Assembly: GCA_018648585.1 (NCBI GenBank)
Contig: JABGQW010000010.1
Coordinates: 1-35,298, forward strand
DNA: 35,298 nt
Direction: 5' to 3'
Origin: a bacterium
GTDB lineage: Bacteria; Patescibacteriota; Gracilibacteria; UBA4473
Shown here: in pieces, positions 22,595 through 31,642 of the stretch
Position numbering within the stretch: the first letter of the stretch is position 1
Layout of the letters: every line of letters begins with the position of its first letter
Position numbers and translations under genes: made by a program
The notes under the pieces: model-generated
What the model saw: only the letters and a program-made list of their open reading frames with translations
The model's database searches: none
Told to the model about the DNA's origin: nothing

Positions 22595-22981
22595 TTACAC
22601 CTGTTCTTTTTTCTTTCTTTTTTTTGGCATCGCTTTTTGTCGCAACGATTCGATTTCTTCAACGGTTCCAGTTAATGTACTTTCTAAATTTTCTGTAAGA
22701 TTTTGATAAATTGGAATCGACAGTTTGATTTTTGGATTTTCTGAAAAAATAAATTCTATCGAGTGAGTTTCTTCGTTTTTGATGACAGAATTTTTTGTCG
22801 GCATCGAATTCAAAACTTCGATGGGAAGATTGTGTGTCGCCAGAAATTTTTTTATCAAATAAAATATTGGTACAAAGTCGGCCCAGTATTCTGACTCTTC
22901 TCGTATTCCTAAAATTTTGAAACTCAAAAATTCTAGAATCTTTTCTTTTCCGGATCTTGCGTTTACTTTTTCTTGATTCAT
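22595..22981 (-). CDS. Hypothetical protein, 128 residues
   Basis: I do not recognise this protein. From ATG 22981 (MNQEKVNARSGKEKILEFL) it is mostly alpha/beta and soluble, with a very basic C-terminal tail (KKRKKK) that might contact nucleic acid or membrane. An upstream start at 23092 would add 37 residues with an unusual hydrophobic/basic mix in an AT-rich stretch and is less likely. The clean terminator directly after it supports a real transcript. Confidence 0.6.
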   Translation of the reverse strand: MNQEKVNARSGKEKILEFLSFKILGIREESEYWADFVPIFYLIKKFLATHNLPIEVLNSMPTKNSVIKNEETHSIEFIFSENPKIKLSIPIYQNLTENLESTLTGTVEEIESLRQKAMPKKRKKKEQV

Positions 22982-23200
22982 AAAACTTGTTTTTGTAAAA
23001 ATTAATAAAATAAAAAATTTGCTTGAAAAAAATTTCGAATATTCAAAATCTCGTTCAAATTTACTTTTTTTCCATTTCGTTATTTCAAACATCTTTTTGC
23101 CAGTCCTGGTCGGAGATCGTGGCGATCCCGCTCAAAAATCATGACCGGCGGAGTGTATGAATGATTTCCTCGCTGTCAAATTTTTTTAAAACAACAGGAT

Positions 23201-23228
23201 TTGACATTTGTGCTCGTATTTTTACAAT
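23201..23228 (+). promoter_or_regulatory. fusA promoter
   Basis: TTGACA (23201-23206), a 16-base spacer and TACAAT (23223-23228), 27 bases before the fusA ATG. The 110 bases upstream of it contain CTGGTC/GACCGG and GATC/GATC pairings of unknown meaning. Confidence 0.8.
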
Positions 23229-23255
23229 CTCGTCGAGTTTTTTTAAAGTCTGAAA

Positions 23256-25334
23256 ATGTCAAAAATTCTGCCACTCGACAAAGTCCGAAATATCGGAATT
23301 ATTGCGCACATCGACGCGGGAAAAACAACCGTGACTGAGCGCGTACTTTTTTACACTGGAAAATCCCATAAAATTGGCGAAGTTCACGAAGGTGAGGCGA
23401 CGATGGACTGGATGGAACAGGAGCAGGAACGCGGAATCACAATTACTTCTGCGGCGACAACTTGTTTTTGGAAAGATTGTTTGATCAATATTATTGACAC
23501 TCCGGGGCACGTGGATTTCACCGTCGAAGTGGAACGATCGTTGCGCGTTTTGGATGGAGCGGCGTGTATTTTTGACGGAGTGGCGGGCGTGGAGCCGCAG
23601 TCAGAAACCGTTTGGCGACAAGCCGACAAATATAATGTTCCGCGATTGTGTTTCATCAATAAACTCGATCGAACCGGCGCGTCATTTTGGCGAAGTTACG
23701 AATCGATCACCGAACGTTTGACGAAAAACGCATTTCCAATCCAAATTCCAATCGGAATCGAAGGTGGATTTCGTGGAATCATCGATTTGATCACAATGAA
23801 AGCGACGTTGTACTACGATGATTTGGGAAAAGATATTCGTGTTGAAGAAATTCCTGCGGACATGAAAGCTGAAGCCGAAGAATGGCGAGAAAAAATGATG
23901 GAATCGGTTTGCGGTTGCGACGAAGAATTGATGGAAAAATATCTCGACGGAGCCGATATTTCAGAAGAAGAAATTTTACGCGGAATGCGTCGTGCCGTGA
24001 TCGCGAACGAGTTTGTTCCGGTTTTGACGGGAACCGCTTTGAAAAATAAAGGAGTGCAGCCGTTGCTCGATAAAGTTTGTGAGATTTTGCCATCACCGCT
24101 TGACATTCCGCCAGCGGAGGGACACGACGCAGACGATTTGGAGAAAAAAATTTCGTGTCCACCGAAAGCAGATGGACCGCTTGCCGCACTCGCATTCAAA
24201 ATTGCGACCGATCCGTACGTTGGAAGACTTTCGTTCGTTCGCGTGTACGCGGGAACGCTGGTTTCTGGTTCGTACGTGTACAATCCAACTTCTGGAAAAA
24301 AAGAGCGAATTGGCCGATTACTTCAGATGCACGCCAACACGCGAGAAGAAATTCAAGAAATTCAAGCGGGGCACATCGGTGCGGTTGTTGGTTTGAAAGC
24401 AACGCGAACCGGCGATACACTTTGTGACGAAAAAAATCCGTTTTTGCTTGAATCGATCGATTTTCCTGAACCAGTGATTCAGATTTCCATCGAACCAAAA
24501 ACGAAAGCCGATCAGGAAAAAATGGGAATCGCGCTTCAAAAATTAGCCGAAGAAGATCCAACGTTCCGAGTCCACACAGACGATGAAACAAATCAGACAA
24601 TTATTTCTGGAATGGGCGAATTGCATTTGGATATTATTGTCGATCGAATGAAACGCGAATTCAAAGTGGAAGCAACGATCGGACAGCCGCAAGTGGCGTA
24701 CCGAGAAACGATTCAAAAAGAAGTGGTGGCGGAATATGTTCACAAAAAACAATCTGGTGGACGCGGACAGTTTGCGCACATCATGTGTAAAATGAGACCG
24801 GGAGAACCGGGCGCGGGATTCAAATTTATCAACTCGATTCGGGGAGCTTCGATTCCAAATGAGTACATTCCCGGTTGTGAAAAAGGATTTAAAGAAGCGA
24901 TTACTCGCGGAATTTTGGCGGGGTACCAGGTGGTGGACGTGGAAGTTGAATTGTTCGACGGAAAATATCACGACGTGGATTCTTCCGAACTTGCGTTTAA
25001 AATCGCGGCAGCACAAGCATTTAAAGAAGGAGGAAAAAAAGCTTCGCCGGTGATTCTCGAGCCGTTGATGGATGTGGAAATCGTGACGCCGGAAGATTAT
25101 CTCGGAGACGTGATGGGAAATGTTTCGTCAAAACGAGGAATTATCCAAGAGCAGGGCGCGCGCGGTCTCAATAAATTTGTCAAATCAATGATTCCACTCG
25201 GAGAAATGTTTGGGTACGCGACCGAGTTGCGTTCGATGACGCAGGGACGTGCGAGTTACACGATGGAATTTGGACACTACTCAAAAGTTCCAAACAGTGT
25301 TGCGGAAAAAATTATTGCGGATCGACAGGGGTAA
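23256..25334 (+). CDS. fusA: Elongation factor G
   Basis: This GTPase drives translocation of tRNA and mRNA on the ribosome. The 692-residue length is typical. The G domain starts [14 protein letters not shown] (P-loop), with [10 protein letters not shown] (switch I), DTPGHVDF (switch II) and INKLDR. Domain II (PLAALAFKI...), domain III ([11 protein letters not shown]), domain IV (GGRGQFAHI...; tip [12 protein letters not shown]) and domain V ([27 protein letters not shown]) are complete. The start is ATG 23256 behind a strong promoter. It stands alone; rpsL, rpsG and tuf are not adjacent. Confidence 0.98.
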   Translation: MSKILPLDKVRNIGIIAHIDAGKTTVTERVLFYTGKSHKIGEVHEGEATMDWMEQEQERGITITSAATTCFWKDCLINIIDTPGHVDFTVEVERSLRVLDGAACIFDGVAGVEPQSETVWRQADKYNVPRLCFINKLDRTGASFWRSYESITERLTKNAFPIQIPIGIEGGFRGIIDLITMKATLYYDDLGKDIRVEEIPADMKAEAEEWREKMMESVCGCDEELMEKYLDGADISEEEILRGMRRAVIANEFVPVLTGTALKNKGVQPLLDKVCEILPSPLDIPPAEGHDADDLEKKISCPPKADGPLAALAFKIATDPYVGRLSFVRVYAGTLVSGSYVYNPTSGKKERIGRLLQMHANTREEIQEIQAGHIGAVVGLKATRTGDTLCDEKNPFLLESIDFPEPVIQISIEPKTKADQEKMGIALQKLAEEDPTFRVHTDDETNQTIISGMGELHLDIIVDRMKREFKVEATIGQPQVAYRETIQKEVVAEYVHKKQSGGRGQFAHIMCKMRPGEPGAGFKFINSIRGASIPNEYIPGCEKGFKEAITRGILAGYQVVDVEVELFDGKYHDVDSSELAFKIAAAQAFKEGGKKASPVILEPLMDVEIVTPEDYLGDVMGNVSSKRGIIQEQGARGLNKFVKSMIPLGEMFGYATELRSMTQGRASYTMEFGHYSKVPNSVAEKIIADRQG

Positions 25335-25382
25335 GAAAATTAAAAATGAAAAATTAAGAATTAAAAATTCTTGGAAATTGTG

Positions 25383-25414
25383 AAAACACCTCGCGCGATC
25401 GGGGTGTTTTTTTT
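25383..25414 (+). terminator. fusA terminator
   Basis: AAAACACC (25383-25390) pairs with GGTGTTTT (25403-25410), with T8 at 25407-25414. The T-run overlaps the -35 of the next promoter. Confidence 0.85.
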
Positions 25415-25442
25415 GACAAAAAAACATTTTCGTGGAATAAAT
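25413..25442 (+). promoter_or_regulatory. Promoter of the hydrolase gene (near-leaderless)
   Basis: TTGACA (25413-25418), a 17- to 18-base spacer, and an AATAAAT -10 region (25436-25442), seven bases before the ATG at 25450. Confidence 0.55.
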
Positions 25443-25449
25443 TTTTTCG

Positions 25450-26082
25450 ATGTCAAAAAATCTCGTCATCGGACAGGGACTCGGATCGCAGCAGCCGTGG
25501 TCGCACGATTTGGCGCGAGAGTTTGAAAATCGTGGAATTTTCACGTGGAACGAAAAAATGCCGGATGCGGAATTTCCAACCTCTGAAACCGCGGGAAAAT
25601 GGAGCGCGATTTTTCAAAAAATTTTCACGCCGGAAACCACGGCGTTCGTGCACTCGGCGAGTGCGATTTCGGCGATCGATGCGCTGCGAAATGCGGAACT
25701 TCAAAACCTCATTTTTCTCGCGGGCTGGTGCGCCGATCCCGGACAAAAACTCGATCCGTGGGGAAAAACGGTTCGCAAAATTTTCACGCGGAACGGTGAA
25801 TATTTTCTCGCGCCATTTTTGGAACTTTTAAAAAAACATGCGCCCGATTGGCAACATTTAAAAAATTCTGTGCACGGAAAAATTTGCATCGTTTTTTCCG
25901 CTGACGATCCGTACGTGCACCTGAGCGAAGCCGAATTTTTTCACAAAAAATTTCCTGGCTCCGAACTTTTAAAAATTGAAAACGCGGGACATTTTGAGTT
26001 TCGTCCGGGAAATAAAAATCGCGCGGCAAAGAATGAAAAATTGCCAGAAATTTTGCGACAAAAAATTTTGGAAATCGTCTGA
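25450..26082 (+). CDS. Small alpha/beta hydrolase, RBBP9/YdeN-like
   Basis: The 210-residue product has the layout of small serine hydrolases of the RBBP9/YdeN group. The N-terminal strand LVIGQGLGSQQPWSHDL carries the G.G....W motif. VHSASAISAIDAL is the nucleophile elbow (serine after HSA or in its place; not the canonical GHSLG). VFSADDPYV supplies the aspartate, and NAGHFEF the histidine. The substrate is unknown, as for most of the family. The elbow departs from GxSxG, so activity cannot be assumed. It converges on the phosphomannomutase gene with only three bases between stops. Confidence 0.8.
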   Translation: MSKNLVIGQGLGSQQPWSHDLAREFENRGIFTWNEKMPDAEFPTSETAGKWSAIFQKIFTPETTAFVHSASAISAIDALRNAELQNLIFLAGWCADPGQKLDPWGKTVRKIFTRNGEYFLAPFLELLKKHAPDWQHLKNSVHGKICIVFSADDPYVHLSEAEFFHKKFPGSELLKIENAGHFEFRPGNKNRAAKNEKLPEILRQKILEIV

Positions 26083-26085
26083 AAA

Positions 26086-27468
26086 TTATTTCGCAAATTT
26101 TTCCACCAATTTCACCAGCAACGATTTTTTTTCGTCCAAACTTTTTGCGTCGCGCGCCTCGATCCGAATCGCGATTTTTGGACTCGTGTTGCTGCAGCGG
26201 ATGATCCACCATTCGCCATTTTCGCCGTCCCAGCGTACCCCGTCGGTCGTGTCGAGATTTTTAAATTTTTTCGAAAGTTCCGCGCGCACTTTTTCCAAAA
26301 TCTCAAATTTGTGCTCGTCCGGCACCGAAATTTTTTCACTAAATTCCAACAAATCTGGCCAGCGAACGGTGATTTCGTGCAGCAGCGCGGGGAATTTTTC
26401 CACCGCCGCCAAAAATCTCAACGCCGCGAGACACGCGTCGTCGTGTCCGTAAAAATTTTCTCCGATCATAAAATGCCCCGATTGTTCGCCGCCGAGCCGC
26501 GCGTCGTGCGCGTGCATCGCCTCCTCGATAAACGAGTGCCCGGTTTTGCTGCGAATCGGGTGTCCGCCAATTTCGCGAATTTTTTCTGCGAGCAGCGCCG
26601 AACTCATCGCGTCCACCACGATCGGCGCGCCGGGATTTCTGCTCAAAAAATCTGCAGCCAGCACGAATAAAATTTTATCCGCACTCAAAATCGTTCCGTT
26701 TTTTTGTACGACGCCGAGTCGGTCACCGTCGCCGTCAAATGCCAGCCCAAATTCCGCGCCGGAGTTTTTCACTGCCGCGATCAAATCCTGTAAATTTTCT
26801 GGCCGCTCGGGATCTGGCTGGTGGTTTGGAAAATTCGGATCGAGATCGCAAAAAAGTTCCACAATTTCGTGTTCAAATTTTTTCAAAACTTCCGGATAAA
26901 AAATTCCGGCAACACCGTTTCCCGCGTCGACAACAAGTTTTCGCGCCGTTTGCGCCGGCGTGATTTTGCGGATTTTTTCGACGTATTTTTCAAAAAAATC
27001 AATTTTTTCGCAGCCGTTCGCGCACGTTCCAAAAGTTTTTGCGCCCGGACACTCGAGACATTCTGCGCGTTTTTGAATTTCCAAAATCTCGTCGCCGCAC
27101 ACCGCGCCGCGGCGGGCGGTGAGCTTCAATCCGTTGTCGGCGGGTGGATTGTGGCTCGCGGAGATTTGGATCGTCGCGTCAAAAGTTCCTGCGTGCAGCG
27201 CAAAATAATTCACCGGTGTCGGCAAAATTCCGCCCCACACCGTTTCCGCGCCAGCGGCTTCGAGTCCCGCGATCACCGCCGGCCAGAGCGCGGCCATCGA
27301 ATTCCGTCCGTCGCCCGACACAAAAATGCGTGGTTTTTCGATTCCGAATTTTTCAGAAATGTGCTGGCCGAACGCCCGCGCGATCACAAAAAATCCGTCT
27401 TCATCGAAGTCCACGAACGCTTCGCCGCGAATGTCGTACGCCCGAAAAATTTTCGAATTGAGTTTCAT
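26086..27468 (-). CDS. manB: Phosphomannomutase/phosphoglucomutase
   Basis: It interconverts hexose 1- and 6-phosphates for cell-surface sugar nucleotide synthesis. From ATG 27468 the product is 460 residues, the family's normal size; an upstream start at 27630 runs through a promoter and is rejected. All four signature loops are present: ISASHNPPADNG (phosphoserine), FDGDGDRLG (metal), GGEQSGH (sugar binding) and RCSNTSPK (phosphate binding). The start begins FRAYDIRGEAFVD, typical of the family. A TAAAAT box lies seven bases before the ATG, so the transcript is likely leaderless. Specificity for mannose or glucose cannot be told from sequence. Confidence 0.93.
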   Translation of the reverse strand: MKLNSKIFRAYDIRGEAFVDFDEDGFFVIARAFGQHISEKFGIEKPRIFVSGDGRNSMAALWPAVIAGLEAAGAETVWGGILPTPVNYFALHAGTFDATIQISASHNPPADNGLKLTARRGAVCGDEILEIQKRAECLECPGAKTFGTCANGCEKIDFFEKYVEKIRKITPAQTARKLVVDAGNGVAGIFYPEVLKKFEHEIVELFCDLDPNFPNHQPDPERPENLQDLIAAVKNSGAEFGLAFDGDGDRLGVVQKNGTILSADKILFVLAADFLSRNPGAPIVVDAMSSALLAEKIREIGGHPIRSKTGHSFIEEAMHAHDARLGGEQSGHFMIGENFYGHDDACLAALRFLAAVEKFPALLHEITVRWPDLLEFSEKISVPDEHKFEILEKVRAELSKKFKNLDTTDGVRWDGENGEWWIIRCSNTSPKIAIRIEARDAKSLDEKKSLLVKLVEKFAK

Positions 27469-27475
27469 CGGTGGA

Positions 27476-27481
27476 ATTTTA
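27476..27481 (-). promoter_or_regulatory. -10 box of the phosphomannomutase gene
   Basis: TAAAAT on the minus strand, ending seven bases before the ATG at 27468. No clear -35 at standard spacing. Confidence 0.45.
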
Positions 27482-27512
27482 GCGGAGGAAAATAAAAAAG
27501 CCGAGATTTTTT

Positions 27513-27540
27513 TTGACACGACTTGACTTCTTTGTAAAAT
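27513..27540 (+). promoter_or_regulatory. Promoter of the secreted 149-residue protein
   Basis: TTGACA (27513-27518), a 16-base spacer and TAAAAT (27535-27540). The leader is about 45 nt. This promoter diverges from the phosphomannomutase gene. Confidence 0.75.
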
Positions 27541-27590
27541 CGCTGCGCAATTTAATCTTGTTTTAAAATAATTTTTAAAAATTTGAAAGA

Positions 27591-28040
27591 ATGAAAAAGT
27601 TTCTGTTGGTGGCAGCCGTTTTCTCGGCATCGGCTTTTGGCATCGCTGCGGCGATGAATAGCGCGCAAGATTTACGAAATGAGGGATCGTACCAAAATTA
27701 TGATAAAGGACGCAGCGGAGACAGCGGTGTCCGCGCGATGGATATTTCCGGTCATATTTATTCCAACGCAGATTTGACGAATAAATTGTACAAAAAAAAT
27801 CCGAACGGGGATTCTCGTGCTGAGGGAGTGAATGTGTACCAATTTCTCAATTGGAAACAGGCGCGACGACAAGCGTACTGGGAAACCGATGGCGACAGAA
27901 AATCGTACAAAAAAGCGTTTGGCTACATTATTCCACGAACAGAGTTGAAAAAATTACGAACAGTGGATCTCATTCGTCGAGAAAGTGATTTGAACGGAGA
28001 AGTTTCGGGACGCGAAAAATTGCTCCGAATGTACCGATAA
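27591..28040 (+). CDS. Secreted protein of unknown function
   Basis: The 149-residue product has a clear signal peptide (MKKFLLVAAVFSASAFGIAAAM, cleavage near AAA). The mature part is basic and rich in R, K, Y and N, without cysteines or membrane segments, and begins NSAQDLRNEGSYQNYDKGR. I do not recognise a family. The mid-region (GVNVYQFLNWKQARRQAYWE) and the later PRTELKKLRTVDLIRRE look helical. It has a good promoter, and is followed by a long repeat-rich gap. Confidence 0.72.
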   Translation: MKKFLLVAAVFSASAFGIAAAMNSAQDLRNEGSYQNYDKGRSGDSGVRAMDISGHIYSNADLTNKLYKKNPNGDSRAEGVNVYQFLNWKQARRQAYWETDGDRKSYKKAFGYIIPRTELKKLRTVDLIRRESDLNGEVSGREKLLRMYR

Positions 28041-28045
28041 AATAA

Positions 28046-28345
28046 GTTGAGAGTTCAGAGTTCAGAGTTTTAAAAAAGTTGAAAGTTGAGAGTTGAGAGT
28101 TTCGAGTTTTTCAAAAAACAACAACTTCCTGCCCCGGGAAAAAACTGCGTTCTGGAAAAAAACAACCCCCTCGCCCCCTTGTCAGGGGGAATGCGGGGAA
28201 AGTTTTAAAAAGTTGAAAGTTGAGAGTTGAGAGTTGAGAGTTCAGAGTTTTAAAAAAGTTAAAAGTTGAGAGTTGAGAGTTCAGAGTTTTCAAAAAATTA
28301 GAGAACGCAGATCTGCGTTCTGTGAAAGTTCAGAGTTTCGAGTTT
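28046..28345. repeat. Nest of short degenerate repeats (AGTTGAGAGTTCAGAG type)
   Basis: This non-coding gap carries at least four blocks built from AGTTGAGAGTTCAGAGTTTT-like units, often joined by TAAAAAAGTTGAAAGTT. They are interrupted by an insert containing CCCCCTCGCCCCC...CAGGGGG (28158-28186) and by the palindrome at 28302. Units differ slightly in length and sequence, so this is neither a CRISPR array (no constant repeat plus unique spacers) nor a perfect tandem array. A related stretch (AGTTAAGAGTTAACAGTTCAGAG) appears at 6406-6430. Confidence 0.7.
28302..28321. repeat. 20-base perfect palindrome
   Basis: AGAACGCAGATCTGCGTTCT is its own reverse complement over 20 bases. A related imperfect copy, GGAGCGCAGATTTGCGTTCC, lies at 28454-28473, and half of it (ACTGCGTTCTGG) near 28144. 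It may be a dispersed intergenic element. Confidence 0.7.
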
Positions 28346-28368
28346 TTCAAAAACAAAAAATATTCGAA

Positions 28369-28401
28369 GATTGGCGAGCGGAGCGAGCCAATCAAGTTTT
28401 T
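28369..28401 (+). terminator. Terminator-like hairpin in the repeat region
   Basis: GATTGGC (28369-28375) pairs with GCCAATC (28387-28393), with AAG and T6 after it. It may end transcription from the secreted protein gene. Confidence 0.5.
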
Positions 28402-28489
28402 TAAAAATTCGTTTCTGCCGGAGGCTTTTTGAAAAGTTGAGAATTTCGAGGCGGGAGCGCAGATTTGCGTTCCTTTAATTTTCTTTTTA

Positions 28490-28517
28490 TTGCATTTCTT
28501 TTTCAAATCCGTAAAAA
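28490..28517 (+). promoter_or_regulatory. miaB promoter (near-leaderless)
   Basis: TTGCAT (28490-28495), a 16-base spacer and TAAAAA (28512-28517), eleven bases before the ATG at 28529. Confidence 0.5.
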
Positions 28518-28528
28518 TTCCGTCCGAA

Positions 28529-29911
28529 ATGAAGTCGTACCGGATTCAGACTTTTGGCTGCCAGATGAATTATTCCGACTCGGAGCGCGTCACGAGCGTT
28601 TTGGATCGCTGTGGTTTGTGTTTGGCTGGAGAAAATGATTCGCCGGATGTTTTGATTTTCAACACGTGTTCGGTTCGGCAGCGAGCGGAAGACAAAGCCG
28701 TCGGCGCGATGCGCGATGCGCGGAAACAATTTCCAGCCGCGCGGATCGGTGTGACCGGCTGCATGGTTCGCCAGACGGGAACGGCGGCGGACAGTCGCGA
28801 CCAACTTTTGAAATTGGATTCTGTGGATTTTACGTTCCGGATTGAAGACGCGGCGCGATTGCCAAAAATTCTTTCGAGTTTTTCTGGATTTGAAAACGTG
28901 CTGCCAGAATTCGAAAATTTTTTCGGAACGGGCGAGATTGAAAATTATTTTCGCATCGCTCCAAAAGTGAAAAATCCAGCGCAAGTTTTTGTTCCGATCA
29001 CGCAGGGCTGCGACAAATTTTGCACGTACTGCATCGTGCCGTACACGCGCGGACGCGAAATTTCGCGACCGATCGGTGAAATTTTGGACGAGTGTGAAAA
29101 TCTCGTTCGTGCGGGCGCGCGAGAAATCACGTTGCTCGGGCAAAACGTAAATTCGTTCGTTTCCGACGGCGAAAAAAGTTTTCCTGAACTTTTGAAAAAA
29201 GTCGATGAGCTCCACAAAATCGGACTTTCGCGCACGCGATTTACTTCTGCTCATCCGCAGGATTTTACCGACGAAGTTGTCGATGTTTTGGCAAAAATGA
29301 AAACGGCGTGTCCGTACGTGCATCTGCCCGTGCAGCACGGATCGGACAGAATGTTGCGTGCGATGAATCGCAATTATTCGGTGGAAAAATACGAGAAAAT
29401 TATTTCAAATCTCCGAAAAAAAATTCCAAACTGCACGCTTGCGACGGATGTGATCGTCGGATTTCCGGGTGAGACGGAGGACGATTTTTGGCAGTTGTGC
29501 GAGGTTGCGCGTCGGATGAGGTTTGATTTTTCATATACGGCGATTTTTTCTCCACGGAAAAACACACCAGCTTCTCGAATGAAAAAAGATTTTATTCCAC
29601 AGGAACAAAAACGAGAACGGTTTCATGCGTTCGATACGATTGTGAAAGATTCGGCATTCGCACGGCGTGAAAAATTTATCGGACAAACTTTGGAAATTTT
29701 GGTTGAATCGTCGCAGCCGCAATTAGGTGGAACTTTTCTTAATGGTGGGCGCAGTCGTGAATTTCTTGAAACTTATTTTCTTTCGGATCAATCGTTGATT
29801 GGAAAAGAAGTGTCCGTCAAAATCACGGGACGAAAAGGATACGTTTTAGATGGGGATTGGGTTGGGAAAAATAAGGGAAAGCAGAAACCTGCGGGCTTAC
29901 GAGCAGTTTAA
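28529..29911 (+). CDS. miaB: tRNA-2-methylthio-N6-dimethylallyladenosine synthase
   Basis: MiaB is a radical-SAM methylthiotransferase that modifies A37 of tRNAs reading codons that begin with U. From ATG 28529 the product is 460 residues, standard length; the upstream TTG frame at 28490 would start on the promoter. The N-terminal cluster domain has cysteines in TFGCQMNYSDSE, NTCSVRQRAE and VTGCMVR. The radical SAM motif is CDKFCTYCIVPYTRG. The later EITLLGQNVNSF and VHLPVQHGSDRMLRAMNR are MiaB-typical, and a C-terminal TRAM-like domain ends the protein (ILVESS...GRKGYVL). The dimethylallyl donor enzyme MiaA is not in the window. Confidence 0.95.
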   Translation: MKSYRIQTFGCQMNYSDSERVTSVLDRCGLCLAGENDSPDVLIFNTCSVRQRAEDKAVGAMRDARKQFPAARIGVTGCMVRQTGTAADSRDQLLKLDSVDFTFRIEDAARLPKILSSFSGFENVLPEFENFFGTGEIENYFRIAPKVKNPAQVFVPITQGCDKFCTYCIVPYTRGREISRPIGEILDECENLVRAGAREITLLGQNVNSFVSDGEKSFPELLKKVDELHKIGLSRTRFTSAHPQDFTDEVVDVLAKMKTACPYVHLPVQHGSDRMLRAMNRNYSVEKYEKIISNLRKKIPNCTLATDVIVGFPGETEDDFWQLCEVARRMRFDFSYTAIFSPRKNTPASRMKKDFIPQEQKRERFHAFDTIVKDSAFARREKFIGQTLEILVESSQPQLGGTFLNGGRSREFLETYFLSDQSLIGKEVSVKITGRKGYVLDGDWVGKNKGKQKPAGLRAV

Positions 29912-30007
29912 AAAAGAATGAATCAATTTTTTTTGAGCTTGGATTTGGCGGCGTGAATAGTGAATAAAATCAGGACTGCATGGTTCAAGAAATAAAGAGA
30001 AAAACTC

Positions 30008-30036
30008 TTGATTTTTTGTAAAACTTCTGGTAAGAT
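30008..30036 (+). promoter_or_regulatory. Extended -10 promoter of the LysM-like repeat protein
   Basis: TTGATT (30008-30013), a 17-base spacer and TAAGAT (30031-30036) preceded by TGG. It is nearly the same, including flanks, as the promoter at 34753. Confidence 0.75.
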
Positions 30037-30080
30037 GTCCTGATTTTTCTCAAAATTTCAATTAAATAAATAACAAAAAA

Positions 30081-31508
30081 ATGAAAAATCTTTACTCGGT
30101 TTCGGTCGCATCTCATCACAGATTTCTCTTTGCAGCCAAAGATGTGATCGGAGCGGATGTACAAAATAAACAGATTTCTGTTGAAAATAAGGCTTACAAT
30201 GATGTGGCAGTCTGGACGAAGGATGCAGCAAATAAGTTGGGAGACGATGTTTCTACGTATATTAAAAAGGAAAATCTTAAAAAAGACACAACGGTGCGAG
30301 AGGTTCAATCAGGAGATTCTGTGGGAGCAATTGCACTTGGATTCAAAAAAGAAGGATGGCTCGACGTCAAAAGTATTTACGGTGCAAAAGCAAAATATGC
30401 AGAAGGATTTGAACCTTCGCAAAAACAGATCGATAAATGGAATATCCCTGCCGATGCAGTGGCAAAAATGAAAGCAGGAGAACCATTTCCTCTTTCGTAT
30501 GCCAATTTCCTTTTTCCAGGACAAAATGTCTGGGTTGAGGGAACGGATACTGTTGTGATCGGAAAAGGAACGCCAGAAGAAAAGGGAGAAACACCAGAAG
30601 AAAAATTAAAAAGAGAGGAGGAAGAAAAAAAAGCAAAAGAAGAAAAAGAGCGAAAAGCTAAGGAAGAAGCAGACAAAAAAGCAGCAGAGGAAGAATTACA
30701 GAGATTGGAAGGCGAAGCAAAAAAAGCGAAAGAAGTCGCAGCTGCAGCGAAAGTCGAAGCAAAAAGATTACAAGCAGAAGCTGATGTGGCAACCGCGGCA
30801 GAAAAAGTGCAAAAACAAGCGGAAGCAGATGCAGCGAAAGCAGTCGCTGAGGCAACACAAAAGGCTGCAGATGAAGCCGAGGCCGCAAAAGAGGCTTGTA
30901 AAACGGAGGAGGAAGAAGAAAGACTTAAAAAAGACGCAGAGGAGCAACAAAGATTGAAAGACGAAGAAAAGAGACGCCTGGAAGATGAGAAGAAATGCGA
31001 AGAAGATGCGGAGAAAGAAGCAAAAAGAATTGAAAAAGAGGAAGAGGAAAGAAAAAAGAAAAAAGGAGGAATTAATTTGCCCAAAGGGAAGACAATCGGA
31101 AATGATACAATCGTGACTCCAATAGTTGTCCCAGATACAACGGTGACTCCGATTGTTGTCCCAGATACAACAGTGACTCCAATCGTTTTGCCCAAAGGGA
31201 AGACAATCGGAAATGATACAATCGTGACTCCAATTGTTGCCCCAGACACAACGGTAACTCCAATAGTTGTACCAGACACAACGGTGACTCCAATCGTTTT
31301 GCCGGGGGGGAAGACAATCGGAAATGATACAATCGTGACTCCGGTTGTTGTACCAGATACAACGGTGACTCCAATTGTTGTGCCAGATACAACGGTAACT
31401 CTGATTGATTTACCAGTAGGAAATACACTTAGCTCAGTGGACAAAAATGAAGACTTAATTGCGGACGCAGGAAACCAAAAAAGTTGGTGGAATCGCTTAG
31501 TTGGTTAA
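30081..31508 (+). CDS. LysM-like coiled-coil protein with tandem Pro/Thr/Val repeats
   Basis: The product is 475 residues. The N-terminus MKNLYSVSVASHHR is shared in pattern with the gene at 34820. Residues ~70-155 carry VREVQSGDSVGAIALGF and FLFPGQNVWV, which resemble the start and end of a LysM (peptidoglycan-binding) unit separated by a long insert. Residues ~165-325 are a long E/K/A coiled coil similar in composition to TolA. From residue 333 a 37-residue unit (LPKGKTIGNDTIVTPIVV plus two VPDTTVTPIV units) occurs three times with a partial fourth. The tail SWWNRLVG is short. A cell-surface spanning or stalk protein is a reasonable guess. There is no classical signal peptide. Confidence 0.78.
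   Translation: MKNLYSVSVASHHRFLFAAKDVIGADVQNKQISVENKAYNDVAVWTKDAANKLGDDVSTYIKKENLKKDTTVREVQSGDSVGAIALGFKKEGWLDVKSIYGAKAKYAEGFEPSQKQIDKWNIPADAVAKMKAGEPFPLSYANFLFPGQNVWVEGTDTVVIGKGTPEEKGETPEEKLKREEEEKKAKEEKERKAKEEADKKAAEEELQRLEGEAKKAKEVAAAAKVEAKRLQAEADVATAAEKVQKQAEADAAKAVAEATQKAADEAEAAKEACKTEEEEERLKKDAEEQQRLKDEEKRRLEDEKKCEEDAEKEAKRIEKEEEERKKKKGGINLPKGKTIGNDTIVTPIVVPDTTVTPIVVPDTTVTPIVLPKGKTIGNDTIVTPIVAPDTTVTPIVVPDTTVTPIVLPGGKTIGNDTIVTPVVVPDTTVTPIVVPDTTVTLIDLPVGNTLSSVDKNEDLIADAGNQKSWWNRLVG
31077..31409 (+). repeat. Three tandem 111-bp coding repeats
   Basis: Units start at 31077, 31188 and 31299 (each 111 bp, 37 codons), with a partial fourth at 31410. Each contains two 30-bp sub-repeats (coding VPDTTVTPIV). 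Sequence identity is high, with mostly third-position changes, so copy number may vary between strains. Confidence 0.85.
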
Positions 31509-31532
31509 TCAGCAAAGAATAAAAAGAAATAT

Positions 31533-31565
31533 AAAAAGAGGTGAATATTCACCTCTTTTTTTTGT
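31533..31565 (+). terminator. Terminator of the LysM-like repeat gene
   Basis: AAAAAGAGGTGAATA and its complement TATTCACCTCTTTTT form a long perfect palindrome followed by more T. Confidence 0.85.
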
Positions 31566-31590
31566 AGATTTATAAAAAACCAACATAGAT

Positions 31591-31618
31591 AAAAAGGGAA
31601 TACTTGCGCATTCCCTTT
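31591..31618 (-). terminator. Terminator of the membrane-anchored protein gene
   Basis: On the minus strand AAAGGGAAT pairs with ATTCCCTTT across GCGCAAGT, then T-run (31591-31595). Confidence 0.75.
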
Positions 31619-31642
31619 CAATATCTTTCAGTTGATAGTGTT

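Noticed and set aside
28041-28345. CRISPR array
   Set aside because: Repeats are degenerate, unequal in length and without unique spacers; no cas genes nearby.
30377-31444. 355-codon minus frame opposite the LysM-like gene
   Set aside because: Its Ser/Phe-rich repetitive product mirrors the repeats on the + strand, which has promoter, terminator and domain support.
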